Assembly: GCA_030267565.1 (NCBI GenBank)
Contig: BRXU01000018.1
Location: forward strand, 806,001-870,000
DNA length: 64,000 bases
Reading direction: 5' to 3'
DNA from: Pleodorina starrii
Lineage: Eukaryota > Chlorophyta > Chlorophyceae > Chlamydomonadales > Volvocaceae
In this document: positions 35,900 to 47,620 of the stretch, piece by piece
How positions within the stretch are numbered: position 1 is the first letter of the stretch
Layout: the number at the start of each line of letters is the position of its first letter
Translations under genes and position numbers: made by a program
Notes under the pieces: model-generated
The model's database searches: none
What the model was told of the DNA's origin: nothing
Seen by the model: only the letters and a program-made list of their open reading frames with translations

Positions 35900-38800
35900 T
35901 CAACGTGCTAACACTGCCGCCGCCAAAACCCAAATGAACACCGTCAGGACCGCCATCAGCGCCATCAGCACCATCGCCACCACCACCCACGTCACCCACC
36001 GCCGCCGCCCAAACCCCGTCCCCTTCTCCGCTGCCGCTGGCGCCAGCGGGTGCCGCAGCAGCCCCTTGTCCGCCAGGTCCTCCACCATGTCGTACAGCGA
36101 AGCCTCCAGGGGCACCCAGCTCCTCAGCCCCAGCTCCTCCGCCGCCTTGGCCGTGGAGAAGTTGGGCGGGGGTCCCCAGTTCGCCTCGATGAAGTCCCGC
36201 CCCACGCCCGCCAGCACTGGTGCCAGTCTCGCGGCGATCCAGCGGGGGGCCACCAGGGGCGAGGCCCGTATGCTGCCACCCGGGTAGAGCCGCTCCAGAA
36301 CCTGGGTCAGCCGCCGCATCCGCACACCGCCGCCAACGACCAGGTACCTGCATGGGCCAACAGGAGGGACAGGTGGTGGTGGTGGATGTGGAGGGCTTGG
36401 GTGAAGAAGGAGCGGACAGCTGACAGGCAAAGAGAAGCGCGCCGGCGACCCCGTGCTCCGAAACCCAAAGCGCGGCAGAACCAGCGGCAGCGCCTTTCAC
36501 CCTCCTCCTTCCTCCTTGGCCCCCCTTCCCTTGAGCCCCCTCCCCCGCCAATACCCGCCGGCTCCCTTCCCCCCACACCTTCCCGCTGCTCCCTCCGTCA
36601 CCATCGCCAGGCAGTGCGCCGCCGCCACGTCCCGAATGTCCACGTGTGCAATCCCGATGTTTGGCGCCCAGGGATACATAAGGCCCCGGCAGATGCGCCG
36701 CAGCAGCGCCACGCTCTCATTGGCGGCGCAGGTGGCGCCCACCGGGGGGCCGAACACCAGGCCGGGGTTGATGACGACCAGGCGCCACCTGGGCAGGATA
36801 GAGCAGGGCTGTGTCAGATGCGGTATGATGAAGGTAGGAAGCAAGCGGGAGCAGGGGCACTGGGGCAGGGGGGAGGAGCGGGTGAGGAAGACGCTTTCCT
36901 GCCCCGGCCCCCTTCCCATTTGGTTCCGTTTCTGCCCCGGGTAGTTTGGAGCAGACTGCCCCGGGTCCCCCTCCTCAGGTCCTCAAGCGCACACCCACCC
37001 GCCCTCACCTGCTCTGCTGCCCCGCCAGCTCCCAGGCGCGCCTCTCCGCCTGCGTCTTGGAGTAGCTGTACGGCAGGAAGCTGGGGCTGGCGGTGGTGTT
37101 CCAGCACTGCTCGTCCATGGCTCGGTCGGGTCCCCCGTGGTCCCGGGGGGTGGAGTAGGTGGCGGCGATGGATGACGTCATCACCACCCGCCGTACGGTC
37201 TCGGACTTGTTGACGGCGGCTGCGGCGAAAAGGGGGGGTCGAAACGGTCGAAACGCAGCGAGCGACTTCATGGGTCTGCGATCTCTTGATTCGCGGGTCA
37301 GGCGACCCACCGACCCACGGGTCACTCTTTCCTCCGACGACCCCCCGACCCACCTATCACGTTCTCCACGCCCCTCACTGCGGGCTCCACCAGCTCCTCC
37401 GCCACCCTCTTGGGGTCCACCTGAACACAAGGTGTGGAGGAGTAGGGGTGGGGGGGTACCGGTAATGAAGCAAAGGTGTTTGCGCAGCGAAGAGGGAGAG
37501 GGAGAGGGAGAGAGGGGGGAGCGCAAGAGATGCATGCAGCCATCAGCAACGTCAGCATATGAATGCTGGCAGTCGACGATTCGCATAAGCGGTTGTGTGC
37601 ACACCCGCCCACGGGGGTGCGCGTACCCCGCGCGCTTGGGCGCAGACGTACGGCAACACGACGTCATGCTCCGAGACCGCCACTGACACCGCCACCACCC
37701 ACATCGCGACTGGTTCCGACCCAACCAAGCTTGTCTCTCCCCCAGGATGCTCATGCGTGTTGCAATGAGGGGCCCAAAACGCGGGTCTTGCGGCGAGGCG
37801 GGCGCAAAGGGCCTCGCGGCCCAACCCCCCCCCCCCCCAACAGGGCCTGCCGCCTGCAGACCTTCAGCCCCCCAATCGCCGTTCCCCTTGGGCAATAGCT
37901 TCGGTCCCAAGTGACCCGCGTATCTCATACGTCCGCCGGTCCGGTCAAACACTACCAGGTCTCAACGGTGGGATCTGAGATGTGGGAGATTGTCGATTCG
38001 GTGACCGGCGGGGTCAAAGGGGATCAAAGGCCGAGCGGTGCGGCGCGCGGCTGCCGGGCCACTCACGAGCAGTGCGAAGGGCGAGGCAGTGTGGATGACG
38101 TAATCGCAGCCGGCTGCGGTGCAGGGAGGGACAGGGGCGGTCAGCAGCAGGGCAGGAGGGCCGGGTGTGTGTGGGGTGTTCTGAAGGCGGGCGGACAACA
38201 CCATTGCCCAACTCGTGCGACTCGTACGACACGTACCCACTGCCTCATCGTAGCTTCCTGGTTTCATCAGGTCGGCCTGGAACAGCCGGAGGCGCTTGGG
38301 GGCTCCAGGGAGGGAGCGCAGGGCGGACACGGACTTGACTGAGGAGGGGTCCCTGGGGGGGGGGAGCGGGTGGGGCGGGGCGGGGCGGGGCGGGGCGGGG
38401 CGGAGCGGGGTTAAGCAGTCGGTGGTGGTCGTATGCAACACGGGGCCCGTCAACACGTACACACACGCGCACACACACGCACACATACAGGCACACGGGC
38501 CCTAGGGAGCAGGGACCTCTGCGCTCGTATGACAGGGCGGCCGTCGGCCCCATTAGCCTGACACCCCTCCCGCCCCCCCGCCCCCTGCCCCCCTCCCACC
38601 TGCATGTTGCGTGCACTGTGTGTCCCGCCGCCAGCAACCTCGCCACGATGGGGCCCGCCACGTAACCAGTGGCACCTGCGGAGGGACAGACGGAAACAAT
38701 GCATCCAGCAGTATGCAGAGCCAGGACGAAACAGGACAGGGCAGGAGACACGCACCGACCCACGGGTCAGCTCCGCACCCACCGGTCACACACACGCGAC

Positions 38801-38918
38801 ACGGCTGCGCCTCCAGCTCAGCGGGAAACAGCGGAACGCGATCAGCATCGCTTCCCCAACTCCAAGTCTGGGGCAAGAGGACGTCGTCATCAGCCCGCGC
38901 ACCGCCGCTGTTGCCCAT
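35900..38918 (-). CDS. Extended SDR reductase (DFR/CCR-like), tandem copy A, membrane-anchored
   Basis: NAD(P)-dependent oxidoreductase of the extended short-chain dehydrogenase family, closest in style to dihydroflavonol-4-reductase, cinnamoyl-CoA reductase and 3-beta-HSD-like proteins; the substrate cannot be told. Exons: 38918-38783, 38675-38600, 38352-38237, 38113-38067, 37420-37354, 37219-37009, 36788-36579, 36347-35900, with consistent phases, giving 436 aa. Features in order: Rossmann motif VTGATGYVAGP at residues 44-54, split by intron 1; GCDYVIHTASPF, the usual beta-4 region; VVMTSS with the catalytic-type serine; YSYSK with the Tyr and Lys of the YxxxK pair; NPGLVFGPP; HVDIRDVAAAHC. 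The last ~25 residues (WVTWVVVAMVLMALMAVL onwards) form one hydrophobic helix, a likely C-terminal tail anchor facing the catalytic domain to the cytosol. A near-identical copy lies 6 kb to the right. Confidence 0.9.
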
Positions 38919-41900
38919 ATGGCCTACGTCCCGCTGATGAGCTCTGCAGTGGGGGCTGCTGGCCGGCGGGGTCGGGGTTCTGCGATGCGGGGCGCTGCGA
39001 TGACGTTGACGCTGACGTTGACCTGGTGAGATTACGGTAAGCCCAGTACAGTACAATAACCAGTAAATGGCGTAGGGACTAGGGAGGCCGCTGGGCGATG
39101 GTGATAACAGGAGCGAACCCAGTCGAATTCAATCGAGGAGTGTGTGTGTGTCCCCAGATACGATAAACGATATGCGGGCAGTCGTTTGAAAGAGGAAGTT
39201 TTTGCGACGACTGAATGTCGTTCCTACTGGGTGAAGGGGCTCACGAGCACCCCGATCCGCGCGGCGTGCTAGTTGCGCCGTCCGCTCGGCAAAGTTGTCG
39301 TTCTTGTGCCTTTGCGTGCACAGACACACACGTATCCGACTCTTTATTGGTAAGCTGAGGCAACGACACTCGCAACGAAGTTGACCGGTTTGCGAAAACA
39401 ACAACCCTAGCTATCCGAGGTTCGTTCACTTGGCGGCTCTCAATCGCTCTGAGGAGCTTTACGGTCCAAGGCCGCGCAAGCGTGCGCGACAGCCTCACCA
39501 ACCTCTAAAACTGGGAAAACGTACTGTTGCCGACGGCTCGGTTCAAATTTGGAGATGCTTGCAGTGGTGGGTATCGACTGCTGTCCGTCTAGCAATCGAC
39601 GCCGAGGGACGCGGGAGCGCTGGCTCGCTGGCTCTTGCCTTAGTGTGCTCGTGAGGTGGATGGATCGTTCGGGTTGCTCGATCGGCACGCGAAAAAACGC
39701 ATTCGCGCCTAATCTCGGACGGCTAACAGTCCAACCGCCATTTCTTTTTGCGCCTCGACAAAAAAGAAGAAGACCGTGTGGAGACCAAAGCGCACCCGCA
39801 ACCGTCGCGCGGGAGAGTGGCTGCTGCTGCTGCTGCTTAGCGGCAGACGAGATGCCTGTCAAACTTGGCGACCCATTATCGGCGTTCGGTTGCGGATTTG
39901 TCTGTCTGCGTGTGAAGGACGCTAGCTGCTGCTGCTGCTGCTGCTGTTGTTGTCAAGGGTTTTGGATGACGAGGCGCTTGGCGACGGCGAGGGGACAGAA
40001 CGCGCGTTGCGTCATCCGGAATGCATGCGGCGACCGTTTTATTCTACGGTATCACCTTGAGTGGTCTCGTGATGAGGGACATACGCCCCTCCCGCCTGGA
40101 CAGCTGGATATGCCCCATATGTGTGCGTGGGCACCCGCAGAGGCGTGTGATATCGTCAGCTGCTGGTAGCTAGCTAGCTAGCTAGCTAGCTAGCTAGCTT
40201 TGGGGGGGGGGAGGGTGTGTGGACCTGCTCCAGCGCCCGGGAGCACACCGGCGGTCCAGCGACCCGCGGCACCGGTCAAGGTCGGTCGGTCGTGGTCACT
40301 TACGATGTCAGAAGCCACATACGACATACCCATAACGACATCACCCTCAAAAGAGTCGGGCCAAGACAATAAAATCGTGGCGCGAAGGGTTCAGGACCGA
40401 GTTTCCCAGGTGCGGCTGCTGACTTCTGGAGGGGGCGCGAGAAGGGAGGGGCGGGGGGCAGAAGGATTCTCGTCTCTCGTCGCTGTTTCCACTTGTTCCC
40501 TCCTCCTCTCTCTCTGCGGTGTTACGGAGCTCCGTGCGTGTGTGCGTGCATCAGGGGACCACGTTGCAACGTAGTCGCGCTTCATTTGGCTCGATGCGCG
40601 CGGTGGTCTCTAGGCCAAGACAAGGCCGCTACTGTACACGTAGTTACAGGCGTTCGTCCAATGTGGACGAGCATGGAGGGAGGGCGCACCAACGCGCCGC
40701 CGGCCCCGGCGGTGTGTCAACGGTGCGGTGCGGGGGATGGCAACACGACAATAAATGGCAACACGCAAACGACAGGGGAACCCCCCCCTGTGTGTGCATC
40801 TGTCAATATCGCACCCAAATGTCGTACCCACGGTTGCGGCTCTGGCGCCACGGCTGCAGTTCTGGTGACTCGTGCACTCTGCTCAACTCCACAACTCTCA
40901 CAGAAAAAGAGCCCCCCCTTCTCCCGCCTCAACCTCAGGCCTCAGAAACGGAAAACCCAAAACGCAGTAGCCCAAGACAGACCAAGTGACTAATCCTTCT
41001 TTCTGCACCGAGCGTGCCGTAGCTGCACTATTACGCGAAAGAGAGATACCTGCCTGCGGGCGCTGATGCTAATGACTGCTGCTAGCAGATAATGCGATCA
41101 ACACTTCGACCGCCATGCCCTAAGGCCGCGCCACGACGGTGCTCATTTGACGCCAAACGCAAGAGGGCGTGTTTCAGCCCTTGGGAGACAACGATCCCAC
41201 GACTATGTTCCGTGCGTGGATCGTGTCCTGCTGGGCTCGCCTGGCGGCTCGCCCGGATTATTGACGAAGCCACAACCGTTGGTACCGGTAGAAGGCAAGC
41301 AACGAAGCAAATCAAACAATATGCACGACAGTAAAAGCCGCCGCCGCGGAAAGAGGCGGAATGCATCGTGCGCGAAGGAGCTGACGCACAAGTAGTTTTT
41401 TTATTATGATGCCAAACGCGCGGCTTGAAGCCATTATTGCTGCGACCGGATCGGTCTTTGCTTGCGAAGGCCGTTTCGCGCTGCCGATGTGGACGTCGAC
41501 GCAAGAAAACCGCTCCCTCGACCCCTCAGCCTTCAGCACTACGCAGCTGCACCAACCCCGCCTCGGCCCCGACGGCGCGGCGGCTCGTACTGTCGTACAT
41601 ACAGCACGCGGACTCGGCAGGCAGGCGTGCCATCATATCCCTGGCGACGGCGCGCCGGGATTCCCTCCCCGTCCGCTATTAGCCATCTGGATGCCGAAAA
41701 CGGGTACGGCACCTGTCGTACTCCAGACAACCAAGGGCGCGGCGTCCCTGGAGCGCGATATCCCTCCGTCCCTTCGAACTGCGGCGCCTTCTTTATTACT
41801 CAACCCGAAGCCTAGACGTTGAACGGGGGCTGCCGCACAAGAGCGGTCCCGCATACCGGGGCAGCAAAACACACACGTACACCCTCAAAACCCGCGAAGA

Positions 41901-41971
41901 CAAGTTCACATTTCCCGCCCCGTTCCTGCCTTAGGCTTCTTTCTCCCTTCTTGAGAGCAGCTTTTGCTCTC
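38919..41971. other. Spacer between the two reductase copies, no gene seen
   Basis: Three kilobases of mixed composition, with several short open frames on both strands. None shows a recognisable domain, splice structure or conserved motif. It must contain the promoter of copy A and the 3' region of copy B. Simple repeats include a CTG run near 39926-39950 and the TAGC array listed separately. Confidence 0.5.
40167..40198. repeat. (TAGC)8 microsatellite
   Basis: Eight perfect TAGC units in the spacer between the reductase copies. Each unit pair is self-complementary (GCTAGC), so the whole array can fold back on itself. Confidence 0.9.
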
Positions 41972-44900
41972 TCAAATCGAGGGGGACCTCACGGCCGCGT
42001 TCAGGAGCACGCCCACATTCACCCGCGGGGTAGCGCCAGCCGACTGTGACGTCGACAGCTTCCGCGCACCGCGGCCGCCTCCCGCTGCCCCCCACACCGG
42101 CATGCAGCGATCGTCCGTCGCCAGCGGGTGCCGTAGCAGCCCCTTGTCCGCCAGTCCCTCCACCATGTCGTACAGCGAAGCCTCCAGGGGCACCCAGTTC
42201 CTCAGCCCCAGCTCCTCCGCCGCCTTGGTCGTGGAGAAGTTGGGCGGGGGTCCCCAGTTCGCCTCGATGAAGTCCCGCCCCACGCCCGCCAGCACTGGCG
42301 CCAGTCTCGCCGCGATCCAGCGGGGGGCCACCAGGGGCGAGGCGCGCATGCTGCCACCCGGGTAGAGCCGCTCCAGAACCTGGGTCAGCCGCAGCATGCG
42401 CACACCGCCGCCAACGACCAGGTACCTGAAAAAAGCAGGTGGAGGAGGGCGGCCGGGAGGCGATGAGGACGCAGACGTGAAGGGTTGGAACGAAGTAGAA
42501 GTAAACAAAAAACATTAGAACAATGATCCAGACCTGAGAAGCTTGAGGGTCGATTTTGAACAGATTTTAAAAGTTTTCCATGGGAAGGTCTGCGTGTAGG
42601 ACACTTCGCCGCTCCTAAAAATCGACGACTTATCACAGTAATCTCTACGGAAGCTGTTAACAACATATTCCAGGTCAGTCCATGCCATTTGCGTGTAGAC
42701 ACAGCTGTATCATTATTGTCGGGGATCTGAACCCTCTAACCAGATCTCATCATACTTCTAACTTCTTATACAGAATTTAATTCTCCTTTACAAAAAATAC
42801 AAAAGCTTGCGGGCGTATGGGCTGTGAACACGATGTGTCCAATTAAGAAGCAGTTTGCGGTTGTTATAGTGGATTCCGAACGGGTCGAGGGCTCCAGCAA
42901 AACATTGTGGGCCCCCATAACCAAGAAGCAGCCCTCAACCCAGACGCGCCGCTGACACCTTGCTCCGAAACCCAAAGCGCGGCAGTATCAGCGGCAGCGC
43001 CCTTCACCCTCCTCCATTCACCTTGTTCATCCTCCTTGGACCCCCTTCTCTTGAGCCCCCTCTCCCGCCAATACCCGCCGGCTTCCCCTCACCTTCCCGC
43101 TGCTCCCTCCGTCACCATCGCCAGGCAGTGCGCCGCCGCCACGTCCCGAATGTCCACGTGCGCAATCCCGATGTTTGGCGCCCAGGGATACATAAGGCCC
43201 CGGCAGATGCGCCGCAGCAGCGCCACACTCTCATTGGCGGCGCAGGTGGCGCCCACCGGGGGGCCGAACACCAGGCCGGGGTTGATGACGACCAGGCGCC
43301 ACCTAGGCAGGACAAGAGCAGGGCGGTGTCAGATGCGGTATGATGAAGGTAGGAAGCAAACGGGAGCAGGGGCACTGGGGCAGGGGGGAGGAGCGGGTGA
43401 GGAAGACGCTTTCCTGCCCCGGCCCCCTTCCCATTTGGTTCCGTTTCTGCCCCGGGTAGTTTGGAGCAGACTGCCCCGGGTCCCCCTCCTCAGGTCCTCA
43501 AGCGCACACCCACCCGCCCTCACCTGCTCTGCTGCCCCGCCAGCTCCCAGGCGTGCCTCTCCGCCTGCGTCTTGGAGTAGCTGTACGGCAGGAAGCTGGG
43601 GCTGGCGGTGGTGTTCCAGCACTGCTCGTCCATGGCTCGGTCGGGTCCCCCGTGGTCCCGGGGGGTGGAGTAGGTGGCGGCGATGGATGACGTCATCACC
43701 ACCCGCCGTACGGTCTCGGACTTGTTGACGGAGGCTGCGAGTGGCGAGGGGGGGGGGACCGCAACGGTCGAGGGGGCCGCAACGGGCCGTGCATGGACGC
43801 TAATTAAGAATGGCTCTGGAGTGGTGCAGACCCCCAAAACCACTCTAGCACAGGGAAAAGGCTGTTGTGCTGAAAACAAAGGCTGTTGTGCTGAAAACGA
43901 CTGCGTAAGTGTCAGCTGCAAGCTAGGACGAGCGTGCAATTCCTTATTGTGTTTGCGGCCCTGAGTACGACGCAATGAAGCTGTGGGAAGCTGGTTGCAT
44001 GAAGACAGTCCTGCTGAGTCATCTGCTGAGGGCCTCGCTGTCCTGCTCGTCCTGGGGTTCGTCCTGGATTCCCTGACCAACCGACCCACGGGTCTACCAC
44101 AATCTACCGACCCACCGACCCACGGGTCACTCTTGTTGCCGACGACCCCCCGACCCACCTATCACGTTCTCCACGCCCCTCACTGCGGGCTCCACCAGCT
44201 CCTCCGCCACCCTCTTGGGGTCCACCTGAACAAAGTGTGTGCGCGTGTTTTGGGGGATTAAAAAGAGGAGCTGGACGACATACAGGTGTGTGCAGCCTTG
44301 CGTTTCATTCAAAATAGAGCTGCTGCCGCTTGCCCAGTAACACATCCTTGGCATGGCCACTGAGCAGTGAGCACTTTGCACTTGGTTGGGTCGTCTGGCT
44401 CGCTCCGGGGTGTGCGCTTCGAAACCGGCCCTGGTGTTCACTCCCCAGCTAACGGCCACTCACCAGCAGTAGGAAGGGCGAGGCGGTGTGGATGACGTAA
44501 TCGCAGCCGGCTGCGGTTCAGGGAGAGACAGGGGCGGTCAGCAGGGCAGGAGGGCCGGGTGCGTGTGGGTTTCTGAAGGAGGACGGACAACACGATTGCC
44601 CTACTTGTGCACGTACGACACGTACCCACGGCCTCGTCGTAGCTTCCTGGTTTCATCAGGTCAGCCTGGAACAGTCGGAGGCGCTTGGGGGCTCCAGGGA
44701 GGGAGCGCAGGGCGGACACGGACTTGACAGAGGAGGGGTCCCTGGGGGGGGGGGAAAGGAGGGCGGGGCGGGGCGGGGCGGGGCGGGGTTAAGCAGTCGG
44801 TGGGTGCCGTATGCAACACGGGGCCCGTCAACACCTAACACATACACACAATCGCGCGCACACGCATATACGCGCACACACACAAGCACCAGGGCCTAGG

Positions 44901-45319
44901 GAGCAGGGAGCCGCTGCACACGTATGACAGGGCGGCCGTGGGCCCCACTAGCCTGACCAACACCCCTGCGCACACCCACACACACCCCACCTGCATGTTG
45001 CGTGCACTGTGTGTCCCGCCGCCAGCAACCTCGCCACGATGGGGCCCGCCACGTAACCAGTGGCACCTGCGGAGGGACAGACAGAGCGGGGACCATCCAG
45101 CAGTATGTAGAGCCAGGACGAAACAGGACAGGGCAGGAGACACGCACCGACCCACGGGTCAGCCCCGCACCCACCGGTCACACACACGCGACACGGCTGC
45201 GCCTCCAGCTCCGCGGGAAACAGCGGAACGCGATCACCATCCGAACCGCCACTCCAAGTCTGGGGCAAGATGACGTCGTCATCAGCCCGCGAGCCGACCG
45301 GTATCAGCCAGGAGGGCAT
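41972..45319 (-). CDS. Extended SDR reductase (DFR/CCR-like), tandem copy B, soluble C-terminus
   Basis: Duplicate of the reductase at 35900-38918, with the same eight-exon layout. Exons: 45319-45175, 45066-44991, 44741-44626, 44510-44464, 44225-44159, 43734-43524, 43302-43093, 42425-41972, giving 441 aa. Exons 2 to 7 have exactly the same lengths as in copy A. The Rossmann motif, YSYSK and downstream motifs are all kept, so the gene looks functional. Differences: a new N-terminus (MPSWLIPVGS versus MGNSGGA), and after GLLRHPLA the C-terminus reads TDDRCMPVWG onward for about 48 residues to a new stop, with no membrane anchor. Intron 6 is almost identical to that of copy A, whereas introns 5 and 7 are much longer. 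The protein may therefore be cytosolic; whether the new tail folds is unknown. Confidence 0.88.
42480..42945. other. AT-rich insertion in intron 7 of reductase copy B
   Basis: Copy A has a 231-base intron here and copy B a 667-base one. The flanks align (for example GCTCCGAAACCCAAAGCG in both), but the middle of copy B is an unrelated, clearly AT-richer block. It has no open frame of note and no clear terminal repeats. It is probably an inserted or captured fragment postdating the duplication, or lost from copy A. Confidence 0.6.
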
Positions 45320-47309
45320 CTCTCAACACCGACGGATTAGCAACTGGTGGCCAAGTCAGTAGGCAGCGTTCGAGCCAACGGATACCTAAAGTTGAAGGCA
45401 GGCGGAAGGTGTCAACAATCTATGAAAGCGGCTTAAACATGCGCCAATGACGCCGTGCCGGCTTGGAGAGAGGCAGCGCGTCCAGGCCGGAAGCGTCGTT
45501 AGGTTATTACCTACAAAGTTGCAATGCGCGCTGTGAAGGCTTACGTAGATTATGTATCGGTTTCCGAGCGCATGATTCGACCGCGACTGATTGCGGATCT
45601 CCTTTCGGGAGTGTTTGTCCAGCCCAAGCTGAAAGCGGCACACGTTTATTATCAGTCACAATCTAGGTGTCGTATGCTGCGAGATTAAGCGAAAGGTTCC
45701 GGATTTTGGAAGCGACAGGCTCGCCTCTTCGTCATGGCAAGGAAGTGGATGGCAACGGCCCCCGGCGGCCAAGGGCGGCTCGCCTGCTTGCTCGCGGCTG
45801 TCTCGTCGATCTCGCGCCAATCGAAAATGTGGCGAAAAACCTCAGCGATTGCACAAAACAGTAGGAAGAAGAGCAGGTTTTGTTTGTGAAGGCGCAGAAT
45901 GGTGGGTTAGGCGTGCGAAAATATATGCGTAACATTTGTTCGCATGTCAAACCAGGCCAAACGATTCGAACGGTCCAGCCAACGAACGAGCGAGCAAGCG
46001 CACGAGGTCCCATGTTACTAACCACCCGGACAATATAGACTGTTGCTTTAGGTTACGCATTGTGTAACCGACATCACTGCTGGCATTCATTTCCCAGCAT
46101 GGGATCCCTATCCAAGCAATGAGGCGATTTCGCCGGTGATTTGGTTAGTGGCCTGGTCTGTTCTATTGAACATTAAACCCACAGAATCGTGCGATCGCAC
46201 TATGTAGCTGTTATCCAGCTCCTCTGTAATTAAGTGGCATGGACAATTGCCGTGACAGCTAAGCTAAGATGTGACAAGCGATTAAAGGGCAAGGTCCCCG
46301 GTGGCGTCATGAAAGTGCAAAAGGCCAACTAACGCTGAAACATGAAATTTTATGGGTGAAGCTCCGTCGCTGTTATGAGTGAGCAACACTCATATACGAA
46401 GAGAAGTCGTAGCAGTTGTTACGGCCCACAGAGGGTCGGATCCCGGTCGCGAAGCGGCTTCGGGATCCGCCCCCTGGCGTTGTGTCTGCGTCGGCGTCGT
46501 CGACGTTGGGTCCGAATCGCCGAAACTTTCAAACCCTCGGTCCCATAATAAGTTTGAAGCAGTAATATGAAGATTGGTTTTTTATTTAATCTTTGCGCCT
46601 GGCTGTTTCGGGGCAAACGCTGCTTCGACCGCCAGTCATCGCTGTCCTGTCCATTTTTTAGTGCAATTCGGCAGCTCTTCGTCCAGTCGCTCTCGGCACC
46701 CATCCAATATCTTTCTAACATTCAGTATTATGTATAAAATCTATTGGCCTCGTATAGGCCGGCATTGGCGAGCATACTTGCGGGCCAACCTGCCCGGCCC
46801 TGTCCAGAGGTCTCCGCGTATCGCGTCGGCCGTTTGCGTAACCGTCACAGCTCGCCATCTGGTCTTTAAGGCGTGTTGCATTCCCTCGCTTTCATTTGTT
46901 GATACTCCTTCGTGCTGCTTTTGCATTGTCCGCTTTCGTCTTTGCAAATGCCCGCTTCCCGGTTTCGGCCTTCTCCTTCCCGCTGTTCGCGCTCCCGTGC
47001 TTTGCCTCGCACAAATGGATTCCATTAATTATGCCATTCTTACATGTGTTTATACGCAACGTTTGCGTCCTCCGGGCGCTTGGTTCTCCTTCTTGCGCAT
47101 TCCGCATGCGTCACCGCCTTTCCTATTGTGGTCCGTTCTGAAAAACCATGGGCGATTACAATTGAAAAGCGTGTCGCCTTCAACATGCGCCTCGCAGGCA
47201 CACAGCGCAGTGCGCCCTGCACTGGCGTCCTCATGGCGCTTTCCATTATAGGACCCCGTTTCGCCTCGCCGCCCCTCGGTTGCGACTGGTTGCGACTCCA
47301 ATACTTCCG
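45320..47309. other. Intergenic, no gene seen
   Basis: Two kilobases between reductase copy B and the repeat upstream of the pherophorin. Composition is moderate. A perfect 9-bp inverted repeat, CGGATCCCG/CGGGATCCG (46437-46445 and 46461-46469), could form a hairpin. The longest open frame (about 225 codons, plus strand, 46574-47251) begins at TTG and shows nothing recognisable. Confidence 0.45.
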
Positions 47310-47558
47310 CCCTTGCGCTTCTCAGTATTTGACCCGGCTTCAGGCGTGCAACGGCGTCGCTGACAATGCGACTGTACTGCCCCGTTACCGCCAACTTGTG
47401 TACTGCGGGATAACATATTGAGATCACAACTCCTCTGGTGCTTAACCCTTCATTCACATTGTCTCAGGACAGGACCAATTCCGGGTATGAGCGTGTTGGG
47501 TCACACGACTCAGCATCTGGGTACCAAGTAGTTTGACGCTCGCCTGACATAAGTTCGG
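47310..47558. repeat. 250-bp direct repeat, copy 1, just upstream of the pherophorin
   Basis: About 249 bases that recur at 52937-53188 in the same orientation, with few differences, from CCCTTGCGCTTCTCAG to CATAAGTTCGG. This copy ends 62 bases before the pherophorin ATG, so it probably includes that gene's promoter or leader. The second copy sits next to a retroelement scrap, so the unit may be a terminal repeat of an element or a duplicated promoter. Confidence 0.85.
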
Positions 47559-47620
47559 CATAGCAAACATCAGGCAGCAGAGCAAAAATACTCAGTTGCT
47601 TGGCGACGCGGCGTACAAAA

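Noticed and set aside
39549..40169. 206-codon plus-strand frame between the reductase copies
   Set aside because: Contains cysteine runs from CTG repeats, starts at a non-ATG codon in context and has no recognisable domain.
46574..47251. 225-codon plus-strand frame upstream of the pherophorin
   Set aside because: Starts at TTG, no domain, no signal of selection visible, and ends against the repeated unit.
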